A stretch of 64,000 nucleotides of DNA. It comes from Prevotella aff. ruminicola Tc2-24. GTDB lineage: Bacteria; Bacteroidota; Bacteroidia; Bacteroidales; Bacteroidaceae. Positions within the stretch are counted from its first letter, which is position 1; every line of letters starts with the position of its first letter. The position numbers were made by a program, and so were the translations under genes. The DNA lies in NCBI RefSeq assembly GCF_900110895.1, contig NZ_FOIQ01000001.1, positions 712,472 to 776,471 of the forward strand, in the 5' to 3' direction. The notes beneath the pieces are model-generated. The model searched no databases and was not told the DNA's origin. It saw only the letters and a list, made by a program, of their open reading frames with translations. This document shows positions 27,906 through 36,845 of this stretch, one piece after another.

Positions 27906-27963
27906 AAAACAAAAGGCAAAAGATTGCGATTAATATAATCTGTGAGAGAAAAAACGAACCAAT

Positions 27964-28527
27964 ATGAAGATAGTAATTATAGACAACTACGACTCATTCA
28001 CCTATAATCTGAGTCATCTGGTCAAGGAACTGGGAGCCGAGGTGACCGTTGTACGCAACGACCAGTTCGAGCTCTCCGACCTTATGGCCTATAGTAAGAT
28101 TATCCTCTCGCCAGGTCCTGGTATCCCATCCGAGGCAGGCCTGCTACTCAATGTCATCCGCACTTATGCTGGCAAGAAGCCCATTCTCGGCGTCTGCCTC
28201 GGCCATCAGGCCATTGGTGAGGTGTTCGGTGCACGTCTGGAAAACCTCTCCGATGTGTACCATGGTGTAGCCACCGAAGGCACCCAATTTGGCAACGACG
28301 AGATTTTCAGCGGACTGCCCAAGCGCATCACGATGGGCCGCTACCATTCGTGGGTGGTGGCCAAGGATGGACTGCCCGACTGTCTGGAAGTGACCGCTGA
28401 GAGCGACGAGGGACAGATTATGGCACTACGTCACAAGACACTAAACATACGAGGCATACAGTTCCACCCCGAGAGTGTGCTCACCCCAGACGGACGGAAA
28501 ATGCTCCAAAACTGGTTGTTCCTGTAA
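27964..28527 (+). CDS. trpG: Anthranilate synthase component II (glutamine amidotransferase)
   Basis: Supplies ammonia from glutamine to TrpE. A class I amidotransferase of 187 residues with ILSPGPGIPSEAG, the nucleophile in GVCLGHQAIGE, and the His/Glu pair in IQFHPESVLTPDG. Preceded by a 58-base gap after trpE. It could in principle also serve p-aminobenzoate synthesis, as TrpG does in some bacteria. Confidence 0.94.
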   Translation: MKIVIIDNYDSFTYNLSHLVKELGAEVTVVRNDQFELSDLMAYSKIILSPGPGIPSEAGLLLNVIRTYAGKKPILGVCLGHQAIGEVFGARLENLSDVYHGVATEGTQFGNDEIFSGLPKRITMGRYHSWVVAKDGLPDCLEVTAESDEGQIMALRHKTLNIRGIQFHPESVLTPDGRKMLQNWLFL

Positions 28528-28553
28528 AAGAAAAAGAAATAAAAATAAAAGAT

Positions 28554-29564
28554 ATGGCACAGACAATGAAAGACATCCTGAACAGGATGCTAAACCACGA
28601 GGAACTGTCTCGTGAAGAAATGAAGAACATTCTGATTGGCATCACACAGAGTGAGTATCCCACAGAACAGATTACAGCACTGCTCACAGCCCTGCAGATG
28701 CGTGGCGTGACGGTCGACGAGCTTCTCGGCTTCCGCGACGGCATCCTCGAGACGGGTGTGCCCGCTATTCTGAACGCCGATCGTTACATCGACGTCGTAG
28801 GCACAGGTGGAGATCGTAAAAACACCTTCAACATCTCCACGACGAGTTGCTTCGTCATCGCTGGCGCTGGCTACAAGGTGGCCAAGCACGGCAATTACGC
28901 TGCCACCTCCGTCAGCGGAGCCTCAAACGTAATCCAGCACCACGGCATCAAGTTCACAGACGACGTGAACCGTCTGAACCGTAGTCTCGACGAGGCTGGT
29001 ATCGTCTACCTACATGCACAGCTCTTCGCCAAGGCCATGAAGTTCGTTGGACCTATCCGCAAGGCTCTGCAATTCCCCACCATCTTCAACCTACTGGGAC
29101 CACTGGTTAACCCCAGTCAGCCGCAATGTCAGTTACTCGGCGTAGCTAACCTCGACCAGATGCGCCTCTATCATCAGGTATACCAAAAGATTGGCATCGA
29201 CTACGGTATTGTTAACTCCATCGACGGCTACGACGAGATCTCTCTCACCGGCGACTTCAAGGTAACCACCAATCAGTATGAGCGTATCTTCAAACCACAG
29301 GATCTAGGCTTCGCCATCGCTAAGCCAGAGGAACTGGTTGGTGGTGCTACAGAGGAAGAGGCAGCCGCCATCTTCGACAGTGTGCTCGAGAACCGTGCCT
29401 TGCCTGCCCAGAAGAATATTGTGCTTGCCAATGCCGCCTTTGCCATTCAAGTGCTCGAAAAGGGGCAGAAGAGCATTGAGGAGTGTGTTGCCATCGCTAA
29501 GGAGTCTATCGACAGCGGCTCAGCCCTCAGGACCTTCAAGAAATTCGTTGAGTTGAACTCATAA
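28554..29564 (+). CDS. trpD: Anthranilate phosphoribosyltransferase
   Basis: Adds phosphoribose from PRPP to anthranilate. It has the PRPP-binding motif VVGTGGDRKNTFNISTTS, then KHGNYAATSVSGASNV with the anthranilate site, and FNLLGPLVNP. The 336-residue length is typical; it is a stand-alone TrpD, not fused to TrpG. Starts 26 bases after trpG. Confidence 0.96.
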   Translation: MAQTMKDILNRMLNHEELSREEMKNILIGITQSEYPTEQITALLTALQMRGVTVDELLGFRDGILETGVPAILNADRYIDVVGTGGDRKNTFNISTTSCFVIAGAGYKVAKHGNYAATSVSGASNVIQHHGIKFTDDVNRLNRSLDEAGIVYLHAQLFAKAMKFVGPIRKALQFPTIFNLLGPLVNPSQPQCQLLGVANLDQMRLYHQVYQKIGIDYGIVNSIDGYDEISLTGDFKVTTNQYERIFKPQDLGFAIAKPEELVGGATEEEAAAIFDSVLENRALPAQKNIVLANAAFAIQVLEKGQKSIEECVAIAKESIDSGSALRTFKKFVELNS

Positions 29565-29587
29565 CCCATCACAGACAAGAAAGTATC

Positions 29588-30394
29588 ATGACAGATATCT
29601 TAGAAGAAATCATAGCCCACAAACGTGAGGAGGTCAAGCGCTTCAAAGAGCAATTAAGCGAGCACGATATACACCGTATGGTAGAACCGTTGCTCGACTT
29701 CCGTCCCGCATCAATGGCAACCGCCCTCAGGGAGTCCTCATCCGGCATCATCGCCGAGTTCAAACGTCGTTCACCGTCAAAGGGCTGGATTAAGGAAGAG
29801 GGGAAGGCCGAAATCATCCCCCTAAGCTATCAGCAGCATGGTGCTGCAGCCTTGTCCATACTCACCGACGAGCAATTCTTCGGAGGCTGCGACGCTTTTA
29901 TTAAGGCAGCCCGGACAGCCGGTGTCACCATCCCCATCCTCTACAAGAACTTTATCATCGACGAGTACCAGTTATTTCAGGCACGTCTCTGCGGAGCTAG
30001 TGCCGTACTACTGATTGCAGCCGACTTGACAAAGCTGGAGTGCAGATCACTGCTCACCATCGCCCACGAGTTGGGACTCGAAGTATTACTCGAGACACAC
30101 GCCGAAGCCGAGTTGGAGTATGCCGAGTTGGAGCCCGACATGTGCGGCATTAACAACCGCCATCTCGGCACATTCATCACTGATGTGCAGACCTCCTTCC
30201 GTCTTGCCGATAAACTTTGTACTGCATGCGATGGCACCTCTGCCCCCGTTCTCATCAGTGAGAGTGGCATCTCCGATCCTACTACCGTCCGCGCTCTCCG
30301 CTCTGCGGGCTTCCGTGGTTTCCTTATCGGAGAGACCTTCATGAAGACCGTCGATCCGGGACAGTCACTCAGCAATTTCATCTCACAGCTATGA
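29588..30394 (+). CDS. trpC: Indole-3-glycerol phosphate synthase
   Basis: Closes the indole ring. TIM barrel with IIAEFKRRSPSKGWI (catalytic Glu and Lys), SILTDEQFFGGCDAF, LYKNFIIDEYQ, GINNRHLGTF and LISESGI. 268 residues, not fused to TrpF. Its stop overlaps the trpF start by four bases (ATGA), indicating coupling. Confidence 0.96.
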   Translation: MTDILEEIIAHKREEVKRFKEQLSEHDIHRMVEPLLDFRPASMATALRESSSGIIAEFKRRSPSKGWIKEEGKAEIIPLSYQQHGAAALSILTDEQFFGGCDAFIKAARTAGVTIPILYKNFIIDEYQLFQARLCGASAVLLIAADLTKLECRSLLTIAHELGLEVLLETHAEAELEYAELEPDMCGINNRHLGTFITDVQTSFRLADKLCTACDGTSAPVLISESGISDPTTVRALRSAGFRGFLIGETFMKTVDPGQSLSNFISQL

Positions 30395-31074
30395 CTAGCA
30401 GACCCATCATCAAAGTGTGCGGCATGCGCGAGACCGAGAATATTCGCGAGGTCGAGGCCCTCGGCATTGACTGGCTCGGAATGATTTTCTGGCCGAAGTC
30501 GAAGCGCTATGTGGCGACCCCGCCGAGTTACCTGCCTACGGATGTCAAGAAGGTGGGTGTATTCGTCGACGCCAGTCTCGAAGATATCTGTCAGCACATA
30601 CACAACTACCAATTGGACATCATCCAGTTGCATGGTAGTGAGCATCCCGAGTTCCTTCGCGACCTCCGTAACACTTGTGGCAGTGTTTCTACCATCAAGA
30701 TCATCAAGGCATTCAACATCGCCACGGTCGATGATCTTCTACTCACGGAGTCCTATGCCGGTCTCGCAGACTATTTCCTCTTCGACACAAAAGGAAAGAT
30801 GGTGGGCGGCAATGGTGAGCAATTCGACTGGAGCATACTCGTCCACTACCACGGTACCACGCCCTATATTCTCAGTGGCGGCATCGGTCCCAAAGACGCC
30901 GAACGAGTATATTCATTCCTCCACGACAATCACGTCAGTGACAGCTTTTTGGAACACGGGAAGTTAAACATAGGGCACTGCATCGGTATCGACCTCAACT
31001 CACGCTTTGAGACTGTCCCAGGCCTCAAAGACATCAACAAGCTCAAAACATTCGTTGAAGAAATAAGAAAGTAA
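30391..31074 (+). CDS. trpF: Phosphoribosylanthranilate isomerase
   Basis: Isomerises N-(5'-phosphoribosyl)anthranilate. It has the catalytic Cys in IIKVCGMRETENI and IIQLHGSEHPEF, with FDTK and ILSGGIGPKDAE later. At 227 residues it is a stand-alone enzyme. It overlaps trpC by four bases. Confidence 0.93.
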   Translation: MTSRPIIKVCGMRETENIREVEALGIDWLGMIFWPKSKRYVATPPSYLPTDVKKVGVFVDASLEDICQHIHNYQLDIIQLHGSEHPEFLRDLRNTCGSVSTIKIIKAFNIATVDDLLLTESYAGLADYFLFDTKGKMVGGNGEQFDWSILVHYHGTTPYILSGGIGPKDAERVYSFLHDNHVSDSFLEHGKLNIGHCIGIDLNSRFETVPGLKDINKLKTFVEEIRK

Positions 31075-31083
31075 ATAAAAAAT

Positions 31084-31863
31084 ATGACAAACAAGATCAA
31101 TCAACTTTTCGCAAACAGCAAGAATCGCAAGCTTCTCTCGCTCTATTTCTGCGCCGGATGTCCCACACTCGAGGGTACTGGCGAGGTGATTAAGACCATG
31201 CAGCGCCGTGGTATCGCAATGATTGAGGTGGGTATTCCATTCAGTGACCCTCTTGCCGACGGTCCCGTCATCCAAGGAGCCGCTACTCAGGCCCTGAAGA
31301 ACGGAATGAACCTCAAGACACTCTTCGCCCAACTGAAGGCCATCAAAGACGAGGTGGAGATACCTCTGGTGCTGATGGGCTACCTCAACCCCATCCTTCG
31401 ATACGGTTTCGAGGCCTTCTGCCAAAGCTGCGTCGAAAGTGGTGTCAGTGGCATGATCATCCCAGACCTGCCCTTCAAAGACTATCAAGATATTGTGAAG
31501 CCCATCGCCGATAAGTACGACCTGCGCGTCATCATGCTCATCACTCCTGAGACCACCGAGGATCGTATCCGTTTCATCGACAACCACACCGACGGTTTCA
31601 TCTATATGGTCTCATCAGCTGCCATCACGGGTGCTCAGAAGAGCTTCGACGATGCCAAGCAAGACTACTTCCGTCGTATTAATGCAATGGATCTGCGCAA
31701 CCCCCGTATGATTGGCTTCGGAATCTCCAACAAGCAGACCCTCGAGGCTGCCCAACAGAATGCGAATGGTGCCATCATCGGTTCGAAGTTTGTCACTCTG
31801 CTGAATGAGAGCAGCAATGCCGATGAGGCCCTCGATCGTCTATTCGAAGCCCTCGAGAAATAG
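31084..31863 (+). CDS. trpA: Tryptophan synthase alpha chain
   Basis: Cleaves indole-glycerol-phosphate to indole, which channels to TrpB. TIM barrel with [20 protein letters not shown] (catalytic Glu and the PFSDP loop), [15 protein letters not shown] with catalytic Asp, and GFGISNKQT. 259 residues. Last gene of the operon; its stop codon lies within the left arm of the operon terminator. Confidence 0.96.
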   Translation: MTNKINQLFANSKNRKLLSLYFCAGCPTLEGTGEVIKTMQRRGIAMIEVGIPFSDPLADGPVIQGAATQALKNGMNLKTLFAQLKAIKDEVEIPLVLMGYLNPILRYGFEAFCQSCVESGVSGMIIPDLPFKDYQDIVKPIADKYDLRVIMLITPETTEDRIRFIDNHTDGFIYMVSSAAITGAQKSFDDAKQDYFRRINAMDLRNPRMIGFGISNKQTLEAAQQNANGAIIGSKFVTLLNESSNADEALDRLFEALEK

Positions 31864-31892
31864 TTGTAGGCAGTAAAAAACTGCCTACAACT
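31862..31892 (+). terminator. trp operon terminator
   Basis: Perfect 13-bp stem AGTTGTAGGCAGT (31862-31874) with ACTGCCTACAACT (31880-31892) and a 5-A loop, starting at the trpA stop codon. The T tract afterwards is short. Confidence 0.8.
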
Positions 31893-32180
31893 ATTTCATA
31901 TCTTCAGTTGGAGTATCCTTTCTATAATCTACAACCATGCTACGACACTGTAGCACCGTTAGAAATATTTTTGTCGGAGTTGAATTCTGGACAGAATGGA
32001 GTCCATCGGGAATCAGAAAGCCATCAGCAACCTTTGAATATATGTTGTTATGCATTTATTCTCAAAAAAGACCCATATGTTTTGGCTATTAGAAATTATT
32101 TATATACCTTTGCATCAGTCCTTTAAAAGACCTAAAATCTGATCATTCATTATGCTAATTAATAAACCTACATCATTAAA
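31893..32180. other. Intergenic stretch between the trp operon and the small-protein/lipoprotein unit
   Basis: Apart from the trp terminator at its left edge and the promoter at 32081-32112, I see no gene, tRNA or strong hairpin here. A 72-codon plus-strand frame at 31908-32126 runs through the promoter and has no recognisable features, so I do not call it. Confidence 0.6.
32081..32112 (+). promoter_or_regulatory. Promoter of the small protein and fimbrillin-type lipoprotein
   Basis: TTTG at 32081-32084 and TACCTTTG at 32105-32112 are 20 bases apart. The first ATG follows at 32181, leaving a leader of about 65 bases. Confidence 0.8.
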
Positions 32181-32300
32181 ATGAAAGAGATAAAGAAAAA
32201 GTACGAAAGACCTTGCATGAAGGTTTATGAGACAGAGAACTACCCGCAGCTATTAGCTGGTAGCGGTACGGCCGATCCTTTTGATCCAGAAGATATCTAA
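32181..32300 (+). CDS. Orphan small protein (39 aa) with LLAGSG motif
   Basis: The frame begins MKEIKKKYERPCMKVYETEN, continues through PQLLAGSGTA and ends with acidic PFDPEDI. No membrane segment. Basic N-terminus, a YxxPxMxVYE-like strand, then LLAGSG and an acidic, aspartate-rich end. From memory, short Prevotella proteins of the form MKKxYxKPxxxVxxLxxxxxLLSGS are very common, often next to surface lipoprotein genes; none has an assigned function that I know. It shares a promoter with the following lipoprotein gene, 21 bases downstream. Confidence 0.65.
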   Translation: MKEIKKKYERPCMKVYETENYPQLLAGSGTADPFDPEDI

Positions 32301-32321
32301 ACAACGCCAACCACAAACGAC

Positions 32322-35081
32322 ATGAGGAAATACGCACAAATCATTTTCACAATTGCGATCTCCATGCTAGCAACAGCATGCGCAAACGAAGATAGACTCT
32401 CTAAAGAGTCTCTAATCTGTAAGAGTATCATAGCAACTATCGACAATGGGAGTACCACTCGTGCCGCTGTCGACGATGTTAATATCGTGTGGACCAGTGA
32501 GGATGCTATTAAAGTGTTCAACAGCGACGGCTCTAAGGACGAGACATGGAACATTAAAGCGAAAGACAGTGGCAAGCAGAGCGCCAGCTTCACCTATGCA
32601 GGGGCACCAGTGATTGAAAACGGCACAGAGGCATATGCCGTCTTCCCAGCCTCTAATGTCGATGCTTTGTCATCGAAGAAGTTGACCATGACGCTACCCA
32701 ATGAAATCGCCTACAGTTCGCAGACGGTTGACGAAAAAGAACTGATGAAGACAGTCATTCCAATGTGGGCATCGTGGAATACTTCCCTAGCGTTCCACCA
32801 TCTGGCAGCTATGATCAGGATTAAATTCAAGAACCTCCCTGTGGGGACATCGGACATTATTTTATCGTCATCCACACAGTTCCTCTCAGGTACGTTTACC
32901 TCGGGCAGTCTGTCGGAAACATCCCTGCCCAAGCTATCTTATGTCTCCGGAGGTGCTAAGCAAGTGAAGGTGACCTTTCCAGAGACGACCAGTCAGGAGA
33001 ACCGTATAGTGTTCATACCAATCCCTGCCAACACCTATGATCTGAAGCTACAGGCAAAGGTTCATGGTGAGATCAGAGACATCAAGTCGTGGACAAGCCG
33101 TGAGTTCGCACGTGGCAAACTCTATCGCGCAGAAGTGAATTACGTGGATATAACAGCAGGATCTCCTTCTGAGATCAGCGATAAAATCAGTACCATAGGA
33201 AATGGTGAGAAGATTGAGGTAAATATCACCAGCGCCTCCGAAAGTGGTATAGAATCTGGAAATGGAGACAACACCATCGCCATACCAAACATCGGCGGGA
33301 ACGCATCTATCGGACTGAACTTCGCTCAACCGATTGTCGGCACATCCGTTACCAGTCCATTGGTTATCACGGACAACTCTTCCAGCGACTCTAGCGAGGC
33401 ACAGAATAGTCTGACCATTACACAGCCCGATGCTTCTGACGTCAGTCTGGATATCAGTCTGCCTAAGACAACTGTGGCTCTGGAATCATCGGGCTCGACC
33501 ACGGTATACAAGTCAATCACTGCCACCACCGCCACCAATACACTAATCATTGGCCATGGTGTAAGAGTGGAGAACCTAAGCATTAACGGTGGTAACATCA
33601 TCATTGATGGTGGCAAGGTGGACAATATCATCAACAACTCCACAATGGGTACAACAATCACCGCCACCAACAAGGACAACCTTATCGATGTCATCACAAC
33701 CGCCCACGACATCACCCTTGGCAGCAAAGATTCCAAAGCGGAAGTTGTCACCGTCGGTACAATGATCATTACAGGTGGAACGACCACCATGACGAAATGT
33801 AAAGTAACAGGCTCAGTGACACATAGCTCCCCATCGATGCTAAAGATGACCTATAGCGGCAGTAACAGTATCAAAAAACTTCATCTCTCCTCTGGCTCTG
33901 CCGGTGCTGAGATCTACGGTATGGTCGACGATCTCGTTGTTAACACAGATAATGCTATCATCGATTGCAAATATGGCAGTTCAGGTTGTGGCATCAAGTC
34001 CTTAACCACCAACGAGCCATTAAAGGAGATTATCTGGAGTACCCTAAACCAAGGCATCCTCTCAGATGTAAGCTACAAGACAAAGACACTGACTATCAAA
34101 ACCAGCAGTTCGAATGCCCAGGTGTTCAATCTGGTCCCAGGAGGAAACATTGACAATATTAAGTTGGAAAAAGACATCAATGTGTTCCTGACAGCCGATG
34201 AAGGTCTTCGGTGGGGAGAGATAAATACCATAGGAGGTACATATGACTGTATCTACCAAATTTCACCAACCTCTGACCCTGAAGAAGGCCGTGTTTCTTT
34301 ATCTCTCGACGGAGAGACTGGAACATACTATACCTTCCCTAACATCAAGGCGGCATATAACTATGCCTACTACATTAAAAAGAATACTGTCATAAACATC
34401 AAACTGAACAACGACATCGACAGTAAGGACTATCTCTCCTTTGGCTCTGGCTATGATGTGACTATCAACCTAAACGGTTATCATCTGAAGTTTACTGGAC
34501 GTTACAACTTCGGCACCAATTCTGCTGACAAGTCCAAGCTCTATAGTAACATCTATCTCTTCAATGGTGGTAGACTGACATTCACAGGCAATGGTAAGGT
34601 GACCTCCGATGTGACGACAGATGCGATGTGCTATATGAAGACATCCAGTGCCACGAACACCAGTCTGACATTCAACGGGAATGCAGAATATGTCGCGCCA
34701 ACGCGTATGGTCTGGACAGAGCGCGGTAAGAAATCCAGCGGTTCCCTCTACGACGGCATTCCCACATGCGTTGTCAACGGAGGTAGGTTCAGTCAGTTGG
34801 AAAAGGGTGAGCTCTTCTACGTATATACTGGCAATCTGACCATCAATGGTGGCGAGTTCAATGCCGACGGCAGCAAGTTCACCCTCAACTGCTTTGATGC
34901 CAACCGCACCAATAAAGATACGAACCAGAATACTGGTGCTGCGAAGATTACCGTACTGGGGGGCCGGTTCTACAAGTTCGATCCTGCCAACAATGCTGCA
35001 GAGGGTGCTGGCACCAACTACGTGCTGACAGGCTACAAGTCTGTTCCCGATGGTGACTGGTACATAGTAACCTCAGAATAG
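32322..35081 (+). CDS. Large fimbrillin-family lipoprotein with C-terminal beta-helix-like region
   Basis: 919 residues. A lipoprotein signal peptide ends ATAC (Cys20). Residues about 30-270 match the Mfa-like/fimbrillin family pattern (IVWTSEDAIKVF, an AYAVFPASN strand, ASWNTSLAFHHLAAMIRIKFK, and IPIPANTYDLKLQAK). Residues about 280-650 are Thr/Ser/Asn-rich with short repeated strands (NGGNIIIDGGKVDNI, ITGGTTTMTKCKV), and the end has several GGRF/GGEF turns typical of parallel beta-helix surface proteins. A surface adhesin or glycan-interacting role is inference. The last 134 bases are antisense to the SGNH hydrolase gene. Confidence 0.75.
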   Translation: MRKYAQIIFTIAISMLATACANEDRLSKESLICKSIIATIDNGSTTRAAVDDVNIVWTSEDAIKVFNSDGSKDETWNIKAKDSGKQSASFTYAGAPVIENGTEAYAVFPASNVDALSSKKLTMTLPNEIAYSSQTVDEKELMKTVIPMWASWNTSLAFHHLAAMIRIKFKNLPVGTSDIILSSSTQFLSGTFTSGSLSETSLPKLSYVSGGAKQVKVTFPETTSQENRIVFIPIPANTYDLKLQAKVHGEIRDIKSWTSREFARGKLYRAEVNYVDITAGSPSEISDKISTIGNGEKIEVNITSASESGIESGNGDNTIAIPNIGGNASIGLNFAQPIVGTSVTSPLVITDNSSSDSSEAQNSLTITQPDASDVSLDISLPKTTVALESSGSTTVYKSITATTATNTLIIGHGVRVENLSINGGNIIIDGGKVDNIINNSTMGTTITATNKDNLIDVITTAHDITLGSKDSKAEVVTVGTMIITGGTTTMTKCKVTGSVTHSSPSMLKMTYSGSNSIKKLHLSSGSAGAEIYGMVDDLVVNTDNAIIDCKYGSSGCGIKSLTTNEPLKEIIWSTLNQGILSDVSYKTKTLTIKTSSSNAQVFNLVPGGNIDNIKLEKDINVFLTADEGLRWGEINTIGGTYDCIYQISPTSDPEEGRVSLSLDGETGTYYTFPNIKAAYNYAYYIKKNTVINIKLNNDIDSKDYLSFGSGYDVTINLNGYHLKFTGRYNFGTNSADKSKLYSNIYLFNGGRLTFTGNGKVTSDVTTDAMCYMKTSSATNTSLTFNGNAEYVAPTRMVWTERGKKSSGSLYDGIPTCVVNGGRFSQLEKGELFYVYTGNLTINGGEFNADGSKFTLNCFDANRTNKDTNQNTGAAKITVLGGRFYKFDPANNAAEGAGTNYVLTGYKSVPDGDWYIVTSE

Positions 35082-35871
35082 ATTCTTTTATTGCATTGGC
35101 GATAGAGAGATCGAGCAATTCGTAACCACGGAGGTTCAGATGAATCAGATCGTCCATGAATAGCGATTGATTGATGCCCAGACCATTTCTATTCCATCGT
35201 GACACAGGAATATAAACGATCTGATCCATCAGAGCCTCATCGTTAAGCATCTGGAATAGGGCTTCGCGATATGCCGTGACACTGTACATACGACAGTCCG
35301 TCATCACGGATTTCAGGAAGTCGCCCACCCTATCCTTCATAGGTTTTCCCCCATAGATATGCCAGATATCGACATCTGGCATTTCCAAGACGACAGGACG
35401 GATTTGATGATCCAATAAAAAAGTGAGTATCAGACGATAATAATGGCAGTACTGACGAGGCCCAAGATTGGCAGCTGCATCATTTATGCCGGCAGAGATA
35501 ATGCAGAAGTCGGGATGCTCAACCAACAACGGACGGGTGCCATAGCCATCATCCTGAAACATCAGATGATAGATGCCACGACTCTTCTCACCTCCCTTGC
35601 CTGATGAGCGGAACAGGACAGGTCTGCCAACCTCACGAGACAAAAGAGCCTGAAAAACAGTGTCGCCCATCATCGTCTGATGCAGTCCAGCCCAGCTATC
35701 CCCTATCATGACTACCCTCAACGTATCGTCGTGGTGACGGATCATCTCATAGGCAGGACGAGCTTCGTCAAGAGCCCAAAGATGTCGCCATCGTAGATAT
35801 AGAAGGCCAAAGATGAGTACCAAAGCCACGACAGCACAGATCACAACGGCGAAGATCCTACATGTCTTCAT
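34948..35871 (-). CDS. SGNH/GDSL-type hydrolase with N-terminal membrane anchor
   Basis: 307 residues from the ATG at 35871. One N-terminal transmembrane helix (about 4-26) is followed by an SGNH fold: nucleophile VVMIGDSWAG, the Gly/Asn block SAGINDAA, and DDLIHLN with the Asp/His pair. It is likely an esterase or O-acetyl group transferase acting on a surface glycan outside the cytoplasm. The last 44 codons run antisense through the end of the lipoprotein gene, are rich in Cys/Arg/His and do not look conserved, so the true ancestral end was probably near 35085. Confidence 0.75.
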   Translation of the reverse strand: MKTCRIFAVVICAVVALVLIFGLLYLRWRHLWALDEARPAYEMIRHHDDTLRVVMIGDSWAGLHQTMMGDTVFQALLSREVGRPVLFRSSGKGGEKSRGIYHLMFQDDGYGTRPLLVEHPDFCIISAGINDAAANLGPRQYCHYYRLILTFLLDHQIRPVVLEMPDVDIWHIYGGKPMKDRVGDFLKSVMTDCRMYSVTAYREALFQMLNDEALMDQIVYIPVSRWNRNGLGINQSLFMDDLIHLNLRGYELLDLSIANAIKESILRLLCTSHHREQTCSLSARSWCQHPLQHCWQDRTCRTGPPVR

Positions 35872-35890
35872 GTCATCTGATGTTTGACTG

Positions 35891-35923
35891 CAAAAATAGT
35901 GATTTATTTCTATATATCCCAAA
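35891..35923 (-). promoter_or_regulatory. Promoter of the SGNH hydrolase gene
   Basis: On the minus strand, TTTG (complement of 35920-35923) and TATTTTTG (complement of 35891-35898) are 21 bases apart, 19 bases before the ATG. Confidence 0.65.
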
Positions 35924-35939
35924 TAAACACTACTTTTTC

Positions 35940-35970
35940 TTGTATAATCCAACAGATTATCCTATATTTG
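35940..35970 (+). promoter_or_regulatory. Promoter of the GT11-like glycosyltransferase gene
   Basis: TTG at 35940-35942 and TATATTTG at 35963-35970 are 20 bases apart. The ATG at 36004 follows, which supports that start over the in-frame ATG at 35884. Confidence 0.7.
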
Positions 35971-36003
35971 CACTGCAGAAAATGTAAAGAATGTACAACG
36001 GTC

Positions 36004-36840
36004 ATGAGAATTATCTGTGATGCTCCAGGACAGACGTGCAATAGGCTTTGGACATATGTAACCTCCATTGCACGATGCATTGCCGAGAGGAAAAGAATGG
36101 TTATTCTTTTCTTCGACTGGACAATCGAGGACTTTCCCAACCTGCTTCACTGCCCATTCATCTACTTCCCCTTATACCATAAGTGGTATCTCGAGAGAGG
36201 CAATGGCTGGAATAATTACAAGGGACTGACCTGGAAGGTAACGCACAACGAGCGATGGGACCGGATATTCAAATTCTTCGGATGCACCAAGGGATGGAGT
36301 ACACGAACTGACACCCATTATCTAGAACAGACAAAACATGAACTTCAGCACATTTTCCGTCCTCACGACGATATCACCAGCAAGGCGGAATGGCTGATGA
36401 GTGAGATGAGGCAATCCGCCGATATGGTCGTTGGCGTACATATCCGTCGTGGAGACTATGCGACATGGAACCAGGGAAGATTTTTCTACGAATTGGAGGA
36501 TTATCACCAGTTCATGCTACGACTTCAAAAGTTATACAAAAATAAAAAGGTCGCCTTCTTCATTAGCAGCAATGAAGATTTCGCGATGGATATGTTCCCG
36601 GACTGCTATTGTCGTCGCTTCGGTAAAGAGCCGTCTGGCGCCATCCTTGATCTATATACGCTCTCGATATGCGACCGTATCATCGGTCCCTTCAGCAGCT
36701 ACTCCCGTTGGGCTTCATTTATCGGTGAAGTACCTCTTTGTTTTCTGGAGACCAGAGAACAGCAGTTCACGGAGGACAGTTTTTCGAAAATTATCGACTT
36801 CTTCCATTTTGAAAACGGCAAAGAGATCTTAGACTGGTAG
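36004..36840 (+). CDS. GT11-like (alpha-1,2-fucosyltransferase superfamily) glycosyltransferase
   Basis: 278 residues. The N-terminus MRIICDAPGQTCNRLWTY occupies the place of the GxGNQ motif in GT11 enzymes, and HIRRGDY at 146-152 matches the HxRRxDY nucleotide-sugar-binding motif. A late region GPFSSYSRWASFIGEVPLCF resembles the family's third motif. It probably transfers fucose, or another sugar, to a surface glycan in the cytosol. First gene of the plus-strand unit 36.0-38.9 kb. Confidence 0.75.
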   Translation: MRIICDAPGQTCNRLWTYVTSIARCIAERKRMVILFFDWTIEDFPNLLHCPFIYFPLYHKWYLERGNGWNNYKGLTWKVTHNERWDRIFKFFGCTKGWSTRTDTHYLEQTKHELQHIFRPHDDITSKAEWLMSEMRQSADMVVGVHIRRGDYATWNQGRFFYELEDYHQFMLRLQKLYKNKKVAFFISSNEDFAMDMFPDCYCRRFGKEPSGAILDLYTLSICDRIIGPFSSYSRWASFIGEVPLCFLETREQQFTEDSFSKIIDFFHFENGKEILDW

Positions 36841-36845
36841 ATCAT

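Noticed and set aside
31908..32126. A 72-codon frame between the trp operon and the small protein
   Set aside because: It spans the TTTG-N20-TACCTTTG promoter at 32081-32112 and has no domain or conserved pattern.
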